In this document: one piece after another, positions 45,301 to 52,641 of the stretch
Numbering within the stretch: position 1 is the first letter of the stretch
How the letters are laid out: the number at the start of each line of letters is the position of its first letter
Assembly (NCBI RefSeq): GCF_022802975.1
Contig: NZ_JAFEVZ010000004.1
Location: forward strand, 62,001-126,000
Source: Flavobacterium pectinovorum
GTDB lineage: Bacteria > Bacteroidota > Bacteroidia > Flavobacteriales > Flavobacteriaceae
DNA length: 64,000 nucleotides
Direction: 5' to 3'
Made by a program: the position numbers and the translations under genes
The notes under the pieces: generated by a model
The model's database searches: none
Told to the model about the DNA's origin: nothing
The model's input: only the letters and a program-made list of their open reading frames with translations

Positions 45301-45628
45301 TGTTTCAGTACTCGACAGATGGCAGCAACCAGGAGATGTGACCAATGTACCAAAATTAACTTCTATACTTCAAAGCGATTTTTTTAACAGTATTTATTCC
45401 TCCCTTAACTGGGAAGATTCTTCTTTCATTAAATTAAGAAATGTAAGTTTTTCGTATGATTTTCCAAAGGAATCCATTTCAAAAGCGGGTTTAAAAAATT
45501 TACGACTTTATTTTCAGGGGCAAAACCTACTGACTATCACCAGCTATAAAGGTCTTGATCCTGAAACCGGGACTCTTATAGACCCGCCTTTACGGGTATA
45601 TTCATTAGGACTTCAGCTTGATTTTTAA
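42359..45628 (+). CDS. SusC/RagA-family TonB-linked outer membrane transporter with signalling domain
   Basis: 1089 residues. The signal peptide lies at about 22-42 (RITTLLLFAFILNSQAST). Residues about 55-105 form an STN signalling domain (VNITLNNGTVEDFFKKVEKS), the part that contacts FecR. A CarboxypepD_reg domain follows at about 135-200 (YSGTVKNAKGAPLSDVAVWI), then the plug (NPILALQGNVAGVYITQGTG, NVRGVNSINGSPPLYIVDGVPF) and a 22-strand barrel ending LRVYSLGLQLDF. It imports a ligand bound by the SusD partner using TonB energy. STN plus FecI/FecR indicates trans-envelope induction. Confidence 0.94.
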   Translation: MKKITNYTGVFCGTHNLKLKMRITTLLLFAFILNSQASTYSQATKVNITLNNGTVEDFFKKVEKSTSYKFLYHVGEINLDYKVNVSAKDKPLNQILDEVFKGKNISYKLLNKQIVLYKETKKAIGIKISQSQKTYSGTVKNAKGAPLSDVAVWIKGSSLGTYTDAKGFFSLEAKEQEVLVFSLVGMKEKEVVLGSNYNLNVLMEEFVSELDEVVLVAYGSTSKRFNTGSVGSITSSTIEKQPVNNPILALQGNVAGVYITQGTGRPGSNIQVNVRGVNSINGSPPLYIVDGVPFSAFGMNQFVYDGNPNLTQSPLNLINPDDIESISVLKDADATSIYGSRGANGVILITTKKRATKGFSVSANVSSGVKDVAHKMDVLNTKQYLDLRKEAFANDGITPTPENAPDLFIYDQNLDMNWQDYLMGRTATYNHYQLSMNTGDSNSSFSLNGSYRDETTVNPGNFGYKNYSLNSRYDFTSKDNNFHIGTQVTYSGDNSKSFMLLVSPNLLLAPNYNLFKEDGSLDWTTTNPLASFNRTFDAKSTSLRANVNMDYKFFEYFKAILAVGYTKADMDQYSKNPSTSLDPAYAEYSWGKPNVEKGKTVNTTLNIEPQITYTKNIGPNSIEALAGATLMNNKQDNLYIHGTQYSSDLFLDNIGAAGDLAITSTISNYKYASLFGRLKYAYNNKYIINGTIRNDGSSRFGPNNRFGTFGSVGAAWIFTEEKFLKENKILSFGKLRSSYGTSGNDNVGDYQYYELWASTSGVNSPAGSILRPEVIPNKNFSWEKITKFDVALELGFLKDNILLNMNYYRNETSDQLVGKPLPSTTGFNFITTNLPALIRNTGFEISLDTKNIATKNFKWFTNINFTLPKNELVRFENLESSSYANRYEIGQNITVQKGFDASVDPNTGLLVIKDQNGDDQITYQDDQINLGNTMPKFYGGVTNSFNLYNFQLSFMFQFVKQEGWGYRNLVFRQPGDMQNFDVSVLDRWQQPGDVTNVPKLTSILQSDFFNSIYSSLNWEDSSFIKLRNVSFSYDFPKESISKAGLKNLRLYFQGQNLLTITSYKGLDPETGTLIDPPLRVYSLGLQLDF

Positions 45629-45708
45629 TACAAAGGGATAATCTAACCGATAATTCATAACATCTTTTATGTCGTAGGATATTTTAAGGTGTATAAAAAA
45701 TATAAAAT

Positions 45709-47067
45709 ATGAAAAATAATATATTAAAATTCACAGCATGTTTGCTGGGTATATTGAGTTTTAGCAGCTGTGAAAACTATCTCGAACCGGAATTGTCACC
45801 AGACAAAATATTTACCGAAGATGTTTTTGCAAATGAAACAACTGCTTCTGCAGCACTTTACGGGATTTATGCCGACTTTATGTTAAATCGTGACCCAACT
45901 TCGATTTCTAACGGAGGTCTGAGTGTATTTGGAGGACTCTGTTCTGATGAGCTTTTTGATTTTTCGCTGCAGTATACACCCTATAATAAGAATGAAGTTC
46001 CTCTAGATGATTTTGGGCCAGTGTATAACTTTTGGACCACCTCTTACAAACTTATTTATTCAGCAAATGCAATTTTAGAAGGAGTAGAAAAATCGAACCT
46101 GAAAGAGAGTTTTAAGAAGCAGGTTATGGGAGAAGTTTATTTTATAAGAGCTTTCAATCATTTTTACCTGCAGCAGATTTATGGAAATATTCCAATTATA
46201 AACACAACTGATTATACTGTTAATGCTGTTAAAAAACAGAACACTCCGGAAGAAGTCTTTGCTTTTGTATTAGAAGACCTGAAAAAGGCAGCATCATTAT
46301 TGACTGATACCTACCCTACTGCTGATAAATTGCGTCCGAACAGACATGTTGTTCAGGCTTTATTGGCAAGAGTGTATTTGTATCATAAAGATTGGGCAAA
46401 TGCCAGAGACAATGCTACAGCAGTGATTAATGGCGGATATGAAATTCAGTCTGACTTAACTCAGGTATTTGCAAAAAACAGCTCAGAAACGATATGGGAA
46501 CTGATGCCGTCTAACCTGATATCTACCAGTGTTGGTGAAGCTACCTGGTTTACTCCGGGAGGTCAGCCCAATTACACTTTGACTGATGCCTTCTTCAGTA
46601 CAATCGAATCCGGGGATAAGAGAAGACAGCAATGGGTTGGTAACATTGACTATTTAGGAACAACCTATTACTTTCCTAATAAATATGATCCGGCAGGCGG
46701 ACAATACAGTGTGATTTTTAGATTATCCGAGCAATATTTAATCAGAGCAGAAGCTCATGCTGAACTCAATAATCTAACTGCAGCAAAAAGCGATTTAAAT
46801 AAAATCAGAGTGCTCCATGGCGATCTTGGCGAATACTCTGGTCCGGATACTAAAAATGATATTGTAGATGCTATTCTGCAGGAGCGCAAAGCGGAATACT
46901 TTGGAGAATGGGGACACCGATGGTTTGACCTGAAAAGAACAGGTAAAATTGATGCGGTACTGGGAGCTTTAAAACCAACAACCTGGAAATCTACAGATGT
47001 TTTATGGCCAATCGATGCTAAAGAGCTAAAACTAAATCCATTCTTAAAACAAAATGATGGTTATTAG
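45709..47067 (+). CDS. SusD/RagB-family nutrient-binding lipoprotein
   Basis: 452 residues. Lipobox LLGILSFSSC, Cys21. The chain shows SusD tetratricopeptide-like helices: ETTASAALYGIYADFM, FWTTSYKLIYSANAILEGV, MGEVYFIRAFNHFYLQQIYGNIPII and LRPNRHVVQALLARVYLYHKDW. The end is DLKRTGKIDAVLGAL, then VLWPIDAKELKLNPFLKQNDGY, the family tail. Forms the lid on the SusC barrel. At 452 residues it is in the shorter range typical of loci without polysaccharide enzymes. The stop codon abuts a family B element. Confidence 0.93.
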   Translation: MKNNILKFTACLLGILSFSSCENYLEPELSPDKIFTEDVFANETTASAALYGIYADFMLNRDPTSISNGGLSVFGGLCSDELFDFSLQYTPYNKNEVPLDDFGPVYNFWTTSYKLIYSANAILEGVEKSNLKESFKKQVMGEVYFIRAFNHFYLQQIYGNIPIINTTDYTVNAVKKQNTPEEVFAFVLEDLKKAASLLTDTYPTADKLRPNRHVVQALLARVYLYHKDWANARDNATAVINGGYEIQSDLTQVFAKNSSETIWELMPSNLISTSVGEATWFTPGGQPNYTLTDAFFSTIESGDKRRQQWVGNIDYLGTTYYFPNKYDPAGGQYSVIFRLSEQYLIRAEAHAELNNLTAAKSDLNKIRVLHGDLGEYSGPDTKNDIVDAILQERKAEYFGEWGHRWFDLKRTGKIDAVLGALKPTTWKSTDVLWPIDAKELKLNPFLKQNDGY

Positions 47068-47188
47068 CCCGTTGGATGTAATTATTAAAGACATCAGTTC
47101 GAGGTTTAATTTTTTAGAAAAAAAGCAATATTAAGATGACGTTACAATGTCTCGTCAGTTCAATTATTACATCAATAAAAAGGTTTAG
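47067..47188. repeat. family B MITE-like element, partial copy 2
   Basis: Begins GCCCGTTGGATGTAATTATT directly at the SusD stop. Segment 47092-47160 is the inverse of the interior of 18040-18215 (TCAGTTCGAGG, AAAAAAAGCAATATTAAGATG, CTCGTCAGTTC). The far end (CAATTATTACATC) is an inverted relative of the left end, but the AACGGGT tip is absent, so this copy is truncated or diverged. Confidence 0.55.
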
Positions 47189-47196
47189 TAAAAAAC

Positions 47197-47368
47197 ATAT
47201 CAATTGCCTCCAGCTTTAGCTGGAGGTTTATTAAATTTTAAAAAGACAATCTGGCTTTAGCCAAAAAAATCAACACTCTTTTTATTTGGCTAAAGCCTTT
47301 TTTTAGCTAAACTATAAGTTCTCCAGCTGAAGCTGGAGGCTATTCAATAATAACCAAACTCAGGTTAT
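47197..47368. repeat. multi-hairpin repeat (CTCCAGC type), copy 1
   Basis: Contains three hairpins: CCTCCAGCtttaGCTGGAGG, a GGCTTTAGCC / GGCTAAAGCC pair, and CTCCAGCTgaAGCTGGAG, and ends AACTCAGGTTA. A copy of high similarity in the same orientation lies at 52236-52430, also right after a plus-strand gene. It ends in the same tip as the IS982-type elements but has no matching left tip. Perhaps a transcript-end or RNA-stabilising element. Confidence 0.7.
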
Positions 47369-47480
47369 TATTATTTTTCGAACTGAGTGAAGACAAAGCC
47401 TTTTAATGCTAAAATTACATAATTTAAAAGCTTAATAAACAATAATTAAGCTGTATCAAATAACTTTTGTTTATAAAAAA

Positions 47481-47511
47481 AGCCCTTTCAGAAAAAATTA
47501 CTGAAAGGGCT
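47481..47511 (-). terminator. intrinsic terminator
   Basis: AGCCCTTTCAG pairs with CTGAAAGGGCT; on the minus strand a run of seven T follows. It lies just beyond the stop of the trypsin-like protease gene. Confidence 0.85.
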
Positions 47512-47534
47512 TTCACTTTTTAATGCCACAAAAT

Positions 47535-48398
47535 TCACTTAAAATCGATAAGCTGTTTAAGTGCTATTACCGGAATTGTATTTCTTAAAACCATTTGAGG
47601 ATTGTTCAGCGTATTTGGATTCTGATAAAGAGCCATAGCCGCAGACACAGTTGCTACTATATTTCCTTTTTGATCTACTACCGGAGCTCCGCTGCATCCA
47701 ATCCCATAGTCTGCAGTTACTGCCATAAAACATTCTTCCTTCGGGCTAAGCAATTTTGGATTCCTAATAAAATTTTTTGCCACTATTCCTTCTGAAAAAT
47801 AATACATCACATGCGATGGATGGCCTAAAACAAAAACTTTGTTTCCTTCCGGAAGATAGTCTCCCAAAGGCAGCGCCGGAAGTTTTTTCCCGCGGGTATC
47901 AATTTTAATGATCGCAAGGTCATTTTCAGGTGAACTAGCTAGTATTTCAGTAACCATATAGACTTCATTATCATGAGTCAACGCAGACAGTCCGCTGTTT
48001 TTAGATTCAGGATCTGTGTACATCTGGATTACATGATAATTTGTTACGCATATTCCGTCAGAACTGATTAAATATCCACTGCCACGAAGTCTGTCAGAAG
48101 CTAATACAATAGTTGACGGAAGCATTTTTTGATAGATTTCCGGTGCGCTTAGGTTTGTTGCCAGAGATTTATTCTTTCCAAGTGCAATTTTTTTTCCTAT
48201 ACTTTTTTCCAACTGTACTTTTCCGTCTTCCTGACTAAGAAAACTGCCCTGCTGTTTAAGAGCAGTTACTTTTGGAAAAGCTGCACTCATGACTTCCTGA
48301 TTTAAAACAATGTCAATAGTCTGGTTTTCCTGATTCTGAGCTGATACAGAATAACTTGATACACATAGAGAAAATAATATTGTTAAGCGAATACTCAT
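47535..48398 (-). CDS. trypsin-like (S1) serine peptidase, exported
   Basis: 287 residues, signal peptide 1-20 (ending VSAQ). The HtrA-like catalytic triad is visible: His in GICVTNYHVIQMY, Asp in SPENDLAIIKID and Ser in DYGIGCSGAPVVDQKG. There is no PDZ domain after the protease fold, so it is shorter than DegP/DegQ. Periplasmic; may act in envelope quality control or peptide processing. It lies next to the SusC/D locus but on the opposite strand with its own terminator. Confidence 0.88.
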   Translation of the reverse strand: MSIRLTILFSLCVSSYSVSAQNQENQTIDIVLNQEVMSAAFPKVTALKQQGSFLSQEDGKVQLEKSIGKKIALGKNKSLATNLSAPEIYQKMLPSTIVLASDRLRGSGYLISSDGICVTNYHVIQMYTDPESKNSGLSALTHDNEVYMVTEILASSPENDLAIIKIDTRGKKLPALPLGDYLPEGNKVFVLGHPSHVMYYFSEGIVAKNFIRNPKLLSPKEECFMAVTADYGIGCSGAPVVDQKGNIVATVSAAMALYQNPNTLNNPQMVLRNTIPVIALKQLIDFK

Positions 48399-48466
48399 AT
48401 TGTAATATTTTTTTGTTATAAATTATCTGAGGCTATTTTTACCTCAATTATTAGACGAAAAAAAAT

Positions 48467-48474
48467 CAAATATA
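48467..48474 (-). promoter_or_regulatory. -7 box of the S1 peptidase gene
   Basis: CAAATATA on the plus strand reads TATATTTG on the minus strand, about 70 bases upstream of the ATG at 48398. No -33 TTG at the normal distance was found. The remaining gap to 48752 shows no intact gene. Confidence 0.4.
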
Positions 48475-48752
48475 CCTATGTGTTAAAATATAATTATTCC
48501 TGCTTAGGTTCTTAAATATCTAATGTCAAGAATCAGTTGTTTATGCTCCAATCAAAGTTACCAAATTTTCGCAGCCACCCCAAAACAGCTGCATGGCTTT
48601 GAATACCATATTTCTTCTTAGATTGGCTTACAGATAGCATGCAACTTACAATGGTACTATACAAAATTTGAAACAGACCATTGAAAGGCTTAATACAGAT
48701 CAGAGTAAGGTATTTTTAATTTTAGATAAAAAACCTGAATTTACTTACAGAC

Positions 48753-48938
48753 ATGCATTACGTGTACAATAAATCTAATACTTTGCAGAAAAGAGATTTT
48801 ATAAATATGGTGTTCGATAGCAATTTGTACTATCAGGAAGGCATTTATCGAACACCTACAATGAGAAGCATTTTCACTCATAACGCCCTATTAATAAAGG
48901 AAAAAGGGTGCTTGATTTATGAAAAAAAAACGGGATGA
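48753..48938 (+). pseudogene. C-terminal remnant of a site-specific recombinase
   Basis: 61 codons reading KRDFINMVFDSNLYYQEGIY, then RTPTMRSIFTHNALLIKEKG and ending in a Lys-rich tail. This resembles, from memory, the tail of serine recombinases of Bacteroidota integrative elements (V-F ... Y-x-x-G-x-x-RT). The catalytic N-terminal domain is missing and the upstream DNA (48540-48752) is broken in all frames. It ends inside the tmRNA terminator, 20 bases from the tmRNA 3' end, a classic integration site, so it fits the debris of an excised or decayed island. Confidence 0.5.
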
Positions 48939-48955
48939 TTTATCAATCATCCCGT
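48930..48955 (-). terminator. terminator of the tmRNA gene
   Basis: ACGGGATGATT-tatc-AATCATCCCGT is an 11-bp stem starting a few bases past the tmRNA 3' end, followed on the minus strand by nine T residues. Confidence 0.88.
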
Positions 48956-48959
48956 CCAG

Positions 48960-49353
48960 TGGAGTCGCCGGGAATCGAACCCGGGTCCAAACAAGCAACT
49001 AAAGAGCTTTCTACACGTTTATTTCCTGATTAGATTTTCGATGTTAAGCAAGGCCAGAAACAGCCACTCAACACTTATCTTCTTAATTTTCAAAATCCAC
49101 CCGAAGCTCATGGAAATCTAGGTTTATTTTTACGGTTCCCCTAAACTGAACGCCACAAACCAAGGCTTTCAAGGAGAATCCAGCTTCCCTACCTTGTAGG
49201 GACGTGGCTAATCGTACTATAATTCAGATTATGCAGCTAAAGCGTAGTTATTTTCGCCGTGTAAAAGTGTGAGATCTTATATTTACGAGCAAGGTCTCAA
49301 TGCTCGACGTGCTTACTTTTCAATTCGACTTGCTGTCAAAACCAGTCGACCCC
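48960..49353 (-). ncRNA. ssrA: transfer-messenger RNA (tmRNA)
   Basis: 394 bases. The 5' end reads GGGGTCGACTGGTTTTGACA on the minus strand and the 3' end has the tRNA-like T arm GGGTTCGATTCCCGG and a templated CCA (complement of 48960-48962). The tag frame, at plus-strand 49229-49258, encodes GENNYALAA then TAA. It frees ribosomes stalled on broken mRNA and marks the product for proteolysis. Single-piece (not permuted) form. Confidence 0.97.
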
Positions 49354-49423
49354 AAAAATGAGTTTGCAAATTTATACTATTTGAAAATACTTTCTGCTAA
49401 AATTTTCAGAAAAATTAGAAAGC

Positions 49424-49574
49424 CAAAAGTCGAAAGTTGTAAAGTTTTTAAAGTTTTTAAAGTCACATGGTTGCTTCTTTCTATTTTCCCGAAATTGGTA
49501 TCTTTAAAAGAAACTAAGTCAATATTCACAATTGTTTTAAGACTTTATGACTTTTGACTGTATAACTTTATGAC
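49424..49574. repeat. AT-rich inverted repeat (AAAGTC type)
   Basis: CAAAAGTCGAAAGTTGTAAAG near the left and CTTTATGACTTTTGACTG, then TATAACTTTATGAC near the right are inverted relatives bounding a non-coding stretch between the tmRNA and the next gene. Probably a degraded non-autonomous element; weak. Confidence 0.35.
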
Positions 49575-49578
49575 TATT

Positions 49579-50781
49579 TTATTCTTCGTCTTTAAACTGA
49601 AATGGATAATCTCCAAAAACCGGAGCCAGTTTACGGACTGCATACGTGTTTCTTGTCATTTTGTTTGACAAGGCAAGTATCGTTACACCTTCTTCTTTAA
49701 GTGTAATATAAGATGAGGTGTTTCCGTGCCACCAGCCGTTATGAAAGTAAAAATTCTGTCCGGTTTCCCAATTAATCATTCTGATTCCGAGACCATAATT
49801 CTTGGTTCCTTTACGTTCATTGCTCTGTCCGGTGTAAACCTCCTTTAACAAAGCTGGCTTTAAAAAATCAGGTGCATTTCTGGCTCTGTCAAATTTTAAA
49901 AGATCGCGTACTGTTGAGAAAACATTTTTATCTCCATACACATTATCCAAATAATCGAAACCGATTTCTACCCCATTCCCTTTATAAGAAGGAACAATAT
50001 CTTTCCTGTCTTTATCATCATCAAAAACATAGGTATGTGTCATTCCAAGAGGTTTAAAAATCATTTGAGACATTGCTTCTTTATAGGTCAGTCCTGTTAT
50101 TTTTTCAATAATAAGAGCGAGCATTGCGTAATTGGTATTGCAATAAGCAAAACGAGTACCTACTCTCGACTCCAAACCTACATTTTTGGTCGCCAGAATA
50201 TCCAAAATATCTTTGTTGGTAAGCTGGTTGTGCCTGTCCCAAACCGATTTATCCCTGTCTGTGAAATAAGCGTAATTTCGCATTCCGCTGCGATGGCACA
50301 ATAACATTCGAACCGTACATTCTTCGTAAGGAAAGGTTTTTAAAATCGTATTTACTTTTTGATCCAGGCCAAGTTTGCCTAAATTGATTAATTTTAAAAC
50401 AGCAGTTGCGGTCAGTACTTTGCTTACAGAAGCAATTTGTACAGGAGTATCAGCGGTAATTTTGGTGTCTTTATTTTTATTGGCAAAACCGTTATATCTT
50501 TCAAAAATAATCTGACCGTTTTTTGCTACCAAAAAACTTCCGTTCATACTGTTGTTTGGCCAGTTTTTATTGTAAAAATGATTTATTCTCCCTTTTACAG
50601 AATTAACATAGGATGCAGTTATTTTTTTTTCAGGTCCCATTGGAACCATTTTACCTAATGTATCTTTTTCTTTTACAGCCTCATCCTGACTGCTATTTTT
50701 ATCTTTTCCACAAGAACTTAAAACTAGAATTGAGAAAAGTATTTGTGGTATATTTGCTTTTTTAAGGAAACTCATTTTCAT
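49579..50781 (-). CDS. beta-lactamase-fold serine hydrolase lipoprotein
   Basis: 400 residues. Lipobox FSILVLSSC, Cys24. The class C-like fold starts about residue 65. SxxK is in QIASVSKVLTATAVLKL, YxN in RFAYCNTNYAMLALIIEKITG and the KTG-equivalent in YFHNGWWHGNTSSY (H-N-G). A membrane-tethered periplasmic esterase or peptidase is likelier than an antibiotic-resistance enzyme, since the third motif is HNG. A TATATTTG box on the minus strand (plus-strand 50796-50803) lies just upstream of the start. Confidence 0.86.
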   Translation of the reverse strand: MKMSFLKKANIPQILFSILVLSSCGKDKNSSQDEAVKEKDTLGKMVPMGPEKKITASYVNSVKGRINHFYNKNWPNNSMNGSFLVAKNGQIIFERYNGFANKNKDTKITADTPVQIASVSKVLTATAVLKLINLGKLGLDQKVNTILKTFPYEECTVRMLLCHRSGMRNYAYFTDRDKSVWDRHNQLTNKDILDILATKNVGLESRVGTRFAYCNTNYAMLALIIEKITGLTYKEAMSQMIFKPLGMTHTYVFDDDKDRKDIVPSYKGNGVEIGFDYLDNVYGDKNVFSTVRDLLKFDRARNAPDFLKPALLKEVYTGQSNERKGTKNYGLGIRMINWETGQNFYFHNGWWHGNTSSYITLKEEGVTILALSNKMTRNTYAVRKLAPVFGDYPFQFKDEE

Positions 50782-51021
50782 TTATTCTTTAAAAACAAAT
50801 ATATAGAATTCAATATTTATGATTAAAGATTTTATCCGAAGAAAATTCTTAAGATTAACATCTGATTAACATTTTTTTTCATTAGCTTATTGTACATCAG
50901 ACCTTAAGGATTCATAATCATTAAAAATAAGAAAACAGCAACAAAAATTTAACTATATTTGTTATATTTAAAACAAAATAACTATTAAAAGTTATAATAT
51001 TAAAAACCAAAATCCCATTAA

Positions 51022-52224
51022 ATGAAATTCGGAATTATCAAAGAAAGAAAAAATCCGCCTGACAGACGTGTTGTATTTGCACCTGACGCATTAGCAAAAC
51101 TAAAACAATTGTATCCAGAAGTTTCAGTGTTTGTAGAAAGTTCGGATATTAGATTTTTTTCGGATCAGCAGTACAAAAGTATGGGCATCACCGTTGCTGA
51201 TGATGTTTCGGACTGCGATATTTTATTTGGCGTAAAAGAAGTTCCGGTTGAGAATTTAATTCCAAATAAGTCCTATTTCTTTTTTTCACATACCATAAAA
51301 AAACAGCCTCACAACAAAAAACTTTTACAGGCTGTATTAGAGAAAAACATCACTCTATACGATCATGAAACCATCGTTGATGAGCATAACCGGAGATTAA
51401 TCGGGTTTGGAAAATATGCAGGAATGGTGGGCGTTTATAACGGAATCCGTGCGTTCGGAATAAAATTTGAACTATTCAAACTTCCAAAAGCAGAAACCCT
51501 TTCAGGAAAAGAAGCCCTGATCATGCATTTGAAACGCATTACCTTACCTCCTTTAAAGTTTGTACTTACCGGAACCGGAAAAGTAGGCAGCGGTGCTCTG
51601 GAAATTTTAAAAGCAATCAAGGTAAAAGAAGTTACTGTAGATAACTATTTGACTAAAAACTATACGCAGTCGGTTTTTGTTCAATTGGATGCCTTAGAAT
51701 ATAATAAGAGAATTGATGGTCAGATACTTGATTTTACAGATTTTACTGAACATTCCGAAGCATATACGTCTGATTTTGAAAAATTCACTAAAGTCAGTGA
51801 TATTTACATAGCCGGACATTTCTATGCAAATGGTGCACCAATGATTCTGACTCAGGAAATGTTGAATGCCAAAGATTGTAATATAAGAGTTGTTGCTGAT
51901 ATTTCGTGTGATGTAAATGGCCCTATTGCCTGTACACTGCGTTCCTCAACTATTGCAGAACCTTTATATGGTTATCTCCCATCAGAAAATAAAGAAGTTG
52001 ATGTTTTTCATCCTGCAGCAATCGTGGTCATGGCAGTTGATAATTTACCTTGCGAAATTCCAAAAGACGCCAGTGAAGGTTTTGGAGAACAATTTATGGA
52101 ACATGTTATTCCTGCTTTTTTCAATGGAGATAAAGACGGAATTTTGCAAAGAGCTAAAATTACCGAAAAGGGTAAATTGACCGAAAGGTTTAATTATTTA
52201 CAAGATTATGTAGATGAAAAATAG
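51022..52224 (+). CDS. alanine dehydrogenase / saccharopine dehydrogenase-like NAD(P) oxidoreductase
   Basis: 400 residues. The N-terminal half (KFGIIKERKNPPDRRVVFAP, then ILFGVKEVPVENLIPNKSYFFFSHT with the catalytic His in FSHTIKKQ) is the AlaDh/PNT N domain; the nucleotide fold has FVLTGTGKVGSGALEILKA. The pattern fits lysine-forming saccharopine dehydrogenase/AlaDH relatives. C-terminal VVADISCDVNGPIACTLRSST is the Rossmann-domain loop near the substrate. It interconverts an amino acid and a keto acid, exact substrate unresolved. TATATTTG at 50954-50961 is a likely -7 box. Confidence 0.82.
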   Translation: MKFGIIKERKNPPDRRVVFAPDALAKLKQLYPEVSVFVESSDIRFFSDQQYKSMGITVADDVSDCDILFGVKEVPVENLIPNKSYFFFSHTIKKQPHNKKLLQAVLEKNITLYDHETIVDEHNRRLIGFGKYAGMVGVYNGIRAFGIKFELFKLPKAETLSGKEALIMHLKRITLPPLKFVLTGTGKVGSGALEILKAIKVKEVTVDNYLTKNYTQSVFVQLDALEYNKRIDGQILDFTDFTEHSEAYTSDFEKFTKVSDIYIAGHFYANGAPMILTQEMLNAKDCNIRVVADISCDVNGPIACTLRSSTIAEPLYGYLPSENKEVDVFHPAAIVVMAVDNLPCEIPKDASEGFGEQFMEHVIPAFFNGDKDGILQRAKITEKGKLTERFNYLQDYVDEK

Positions 52225-52235
52225 ATTATTAGACT

Positions 52236-52430
52236 AATAAAAAAGGTTTAATAAAAGTATATTAATAGCCTCCTGCTTTAGCTGGAGGTTTATTGAGTTT
52301 TAGAAAGACAATCTGGCTTTAGCCAAAAAATCAACACTCTTTTTATTTGGCTAAAGCCTTTTTAACTAAACTATAAGTTCTCCAGCTGAAGCTGGAGGCT
52401 ATTTAATTATAATAATCGAACTCAGGTTAT
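52236..52430. repeat. multi-hairpin repeat (CTCCAGC type), copy 2
   Basis: Closely similar to 47197-47368 in the same orientation, with the same three hairpins and the same right end (TAATAATCGAACTCAGGTTA). It follows the dehydrogenase stop by 11 bases, as copy 1 follows the SusD region. One stem base change, CCTCCTGC for CCTCCAGC, is present in the first hairpin. Confidence 0.7.
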
Positions 52431-52441
52431 TAGTTAAAAAT

Positions 52442-52565
52442 ATTGGCTCTTCGCCTAAAACAGTGGATTTCAAAAAAGACAATTTCTTAGTGAAACATAA
52501 AAAAATCTGCTAAATCCGTAGCTGCCGAAAATTGATTTTCCATTAATTATGGCGAAGAACCAAAA
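52442..52565. repeat. inverted-repeat element (TTCTTCGCC type)
   Basis: TTGGCTCTTCGCC at the left and GGCGAAGAACCAA at the right are inverted with one change, bounding about 120 non-coding bases. No target duplication can be set with confidence. Probably a small non-autonomous element. Confidence 0.5.
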
Positions 52566-52581
52566 TATTGTTTAAAAATAT

Positions 52582-52618
52582 AAAAAAACCGTCTCAAGAA
52601 TTATAAGACGGTTTTTTT
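52582..52618. terminator. bidirectional intrinsic terminator
   Basis: AAAAAAACCGTCT pairs with AGACGGTTTTTTT; it serves the M13 peptidase gene on the minus strand and possibly plus-strand transcripts. Confidence 0.85.
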
Positions 52619-52641
52619 ATATTTTGTATCACGCTAAAGTT

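Noticed and set aside
49300-49557. 85-codon plus-strand frame
   Set aside because: It overlaps the 5' part of the tmRNA gene on the other strand and runs into AT-rich repeat DNA; no family features.
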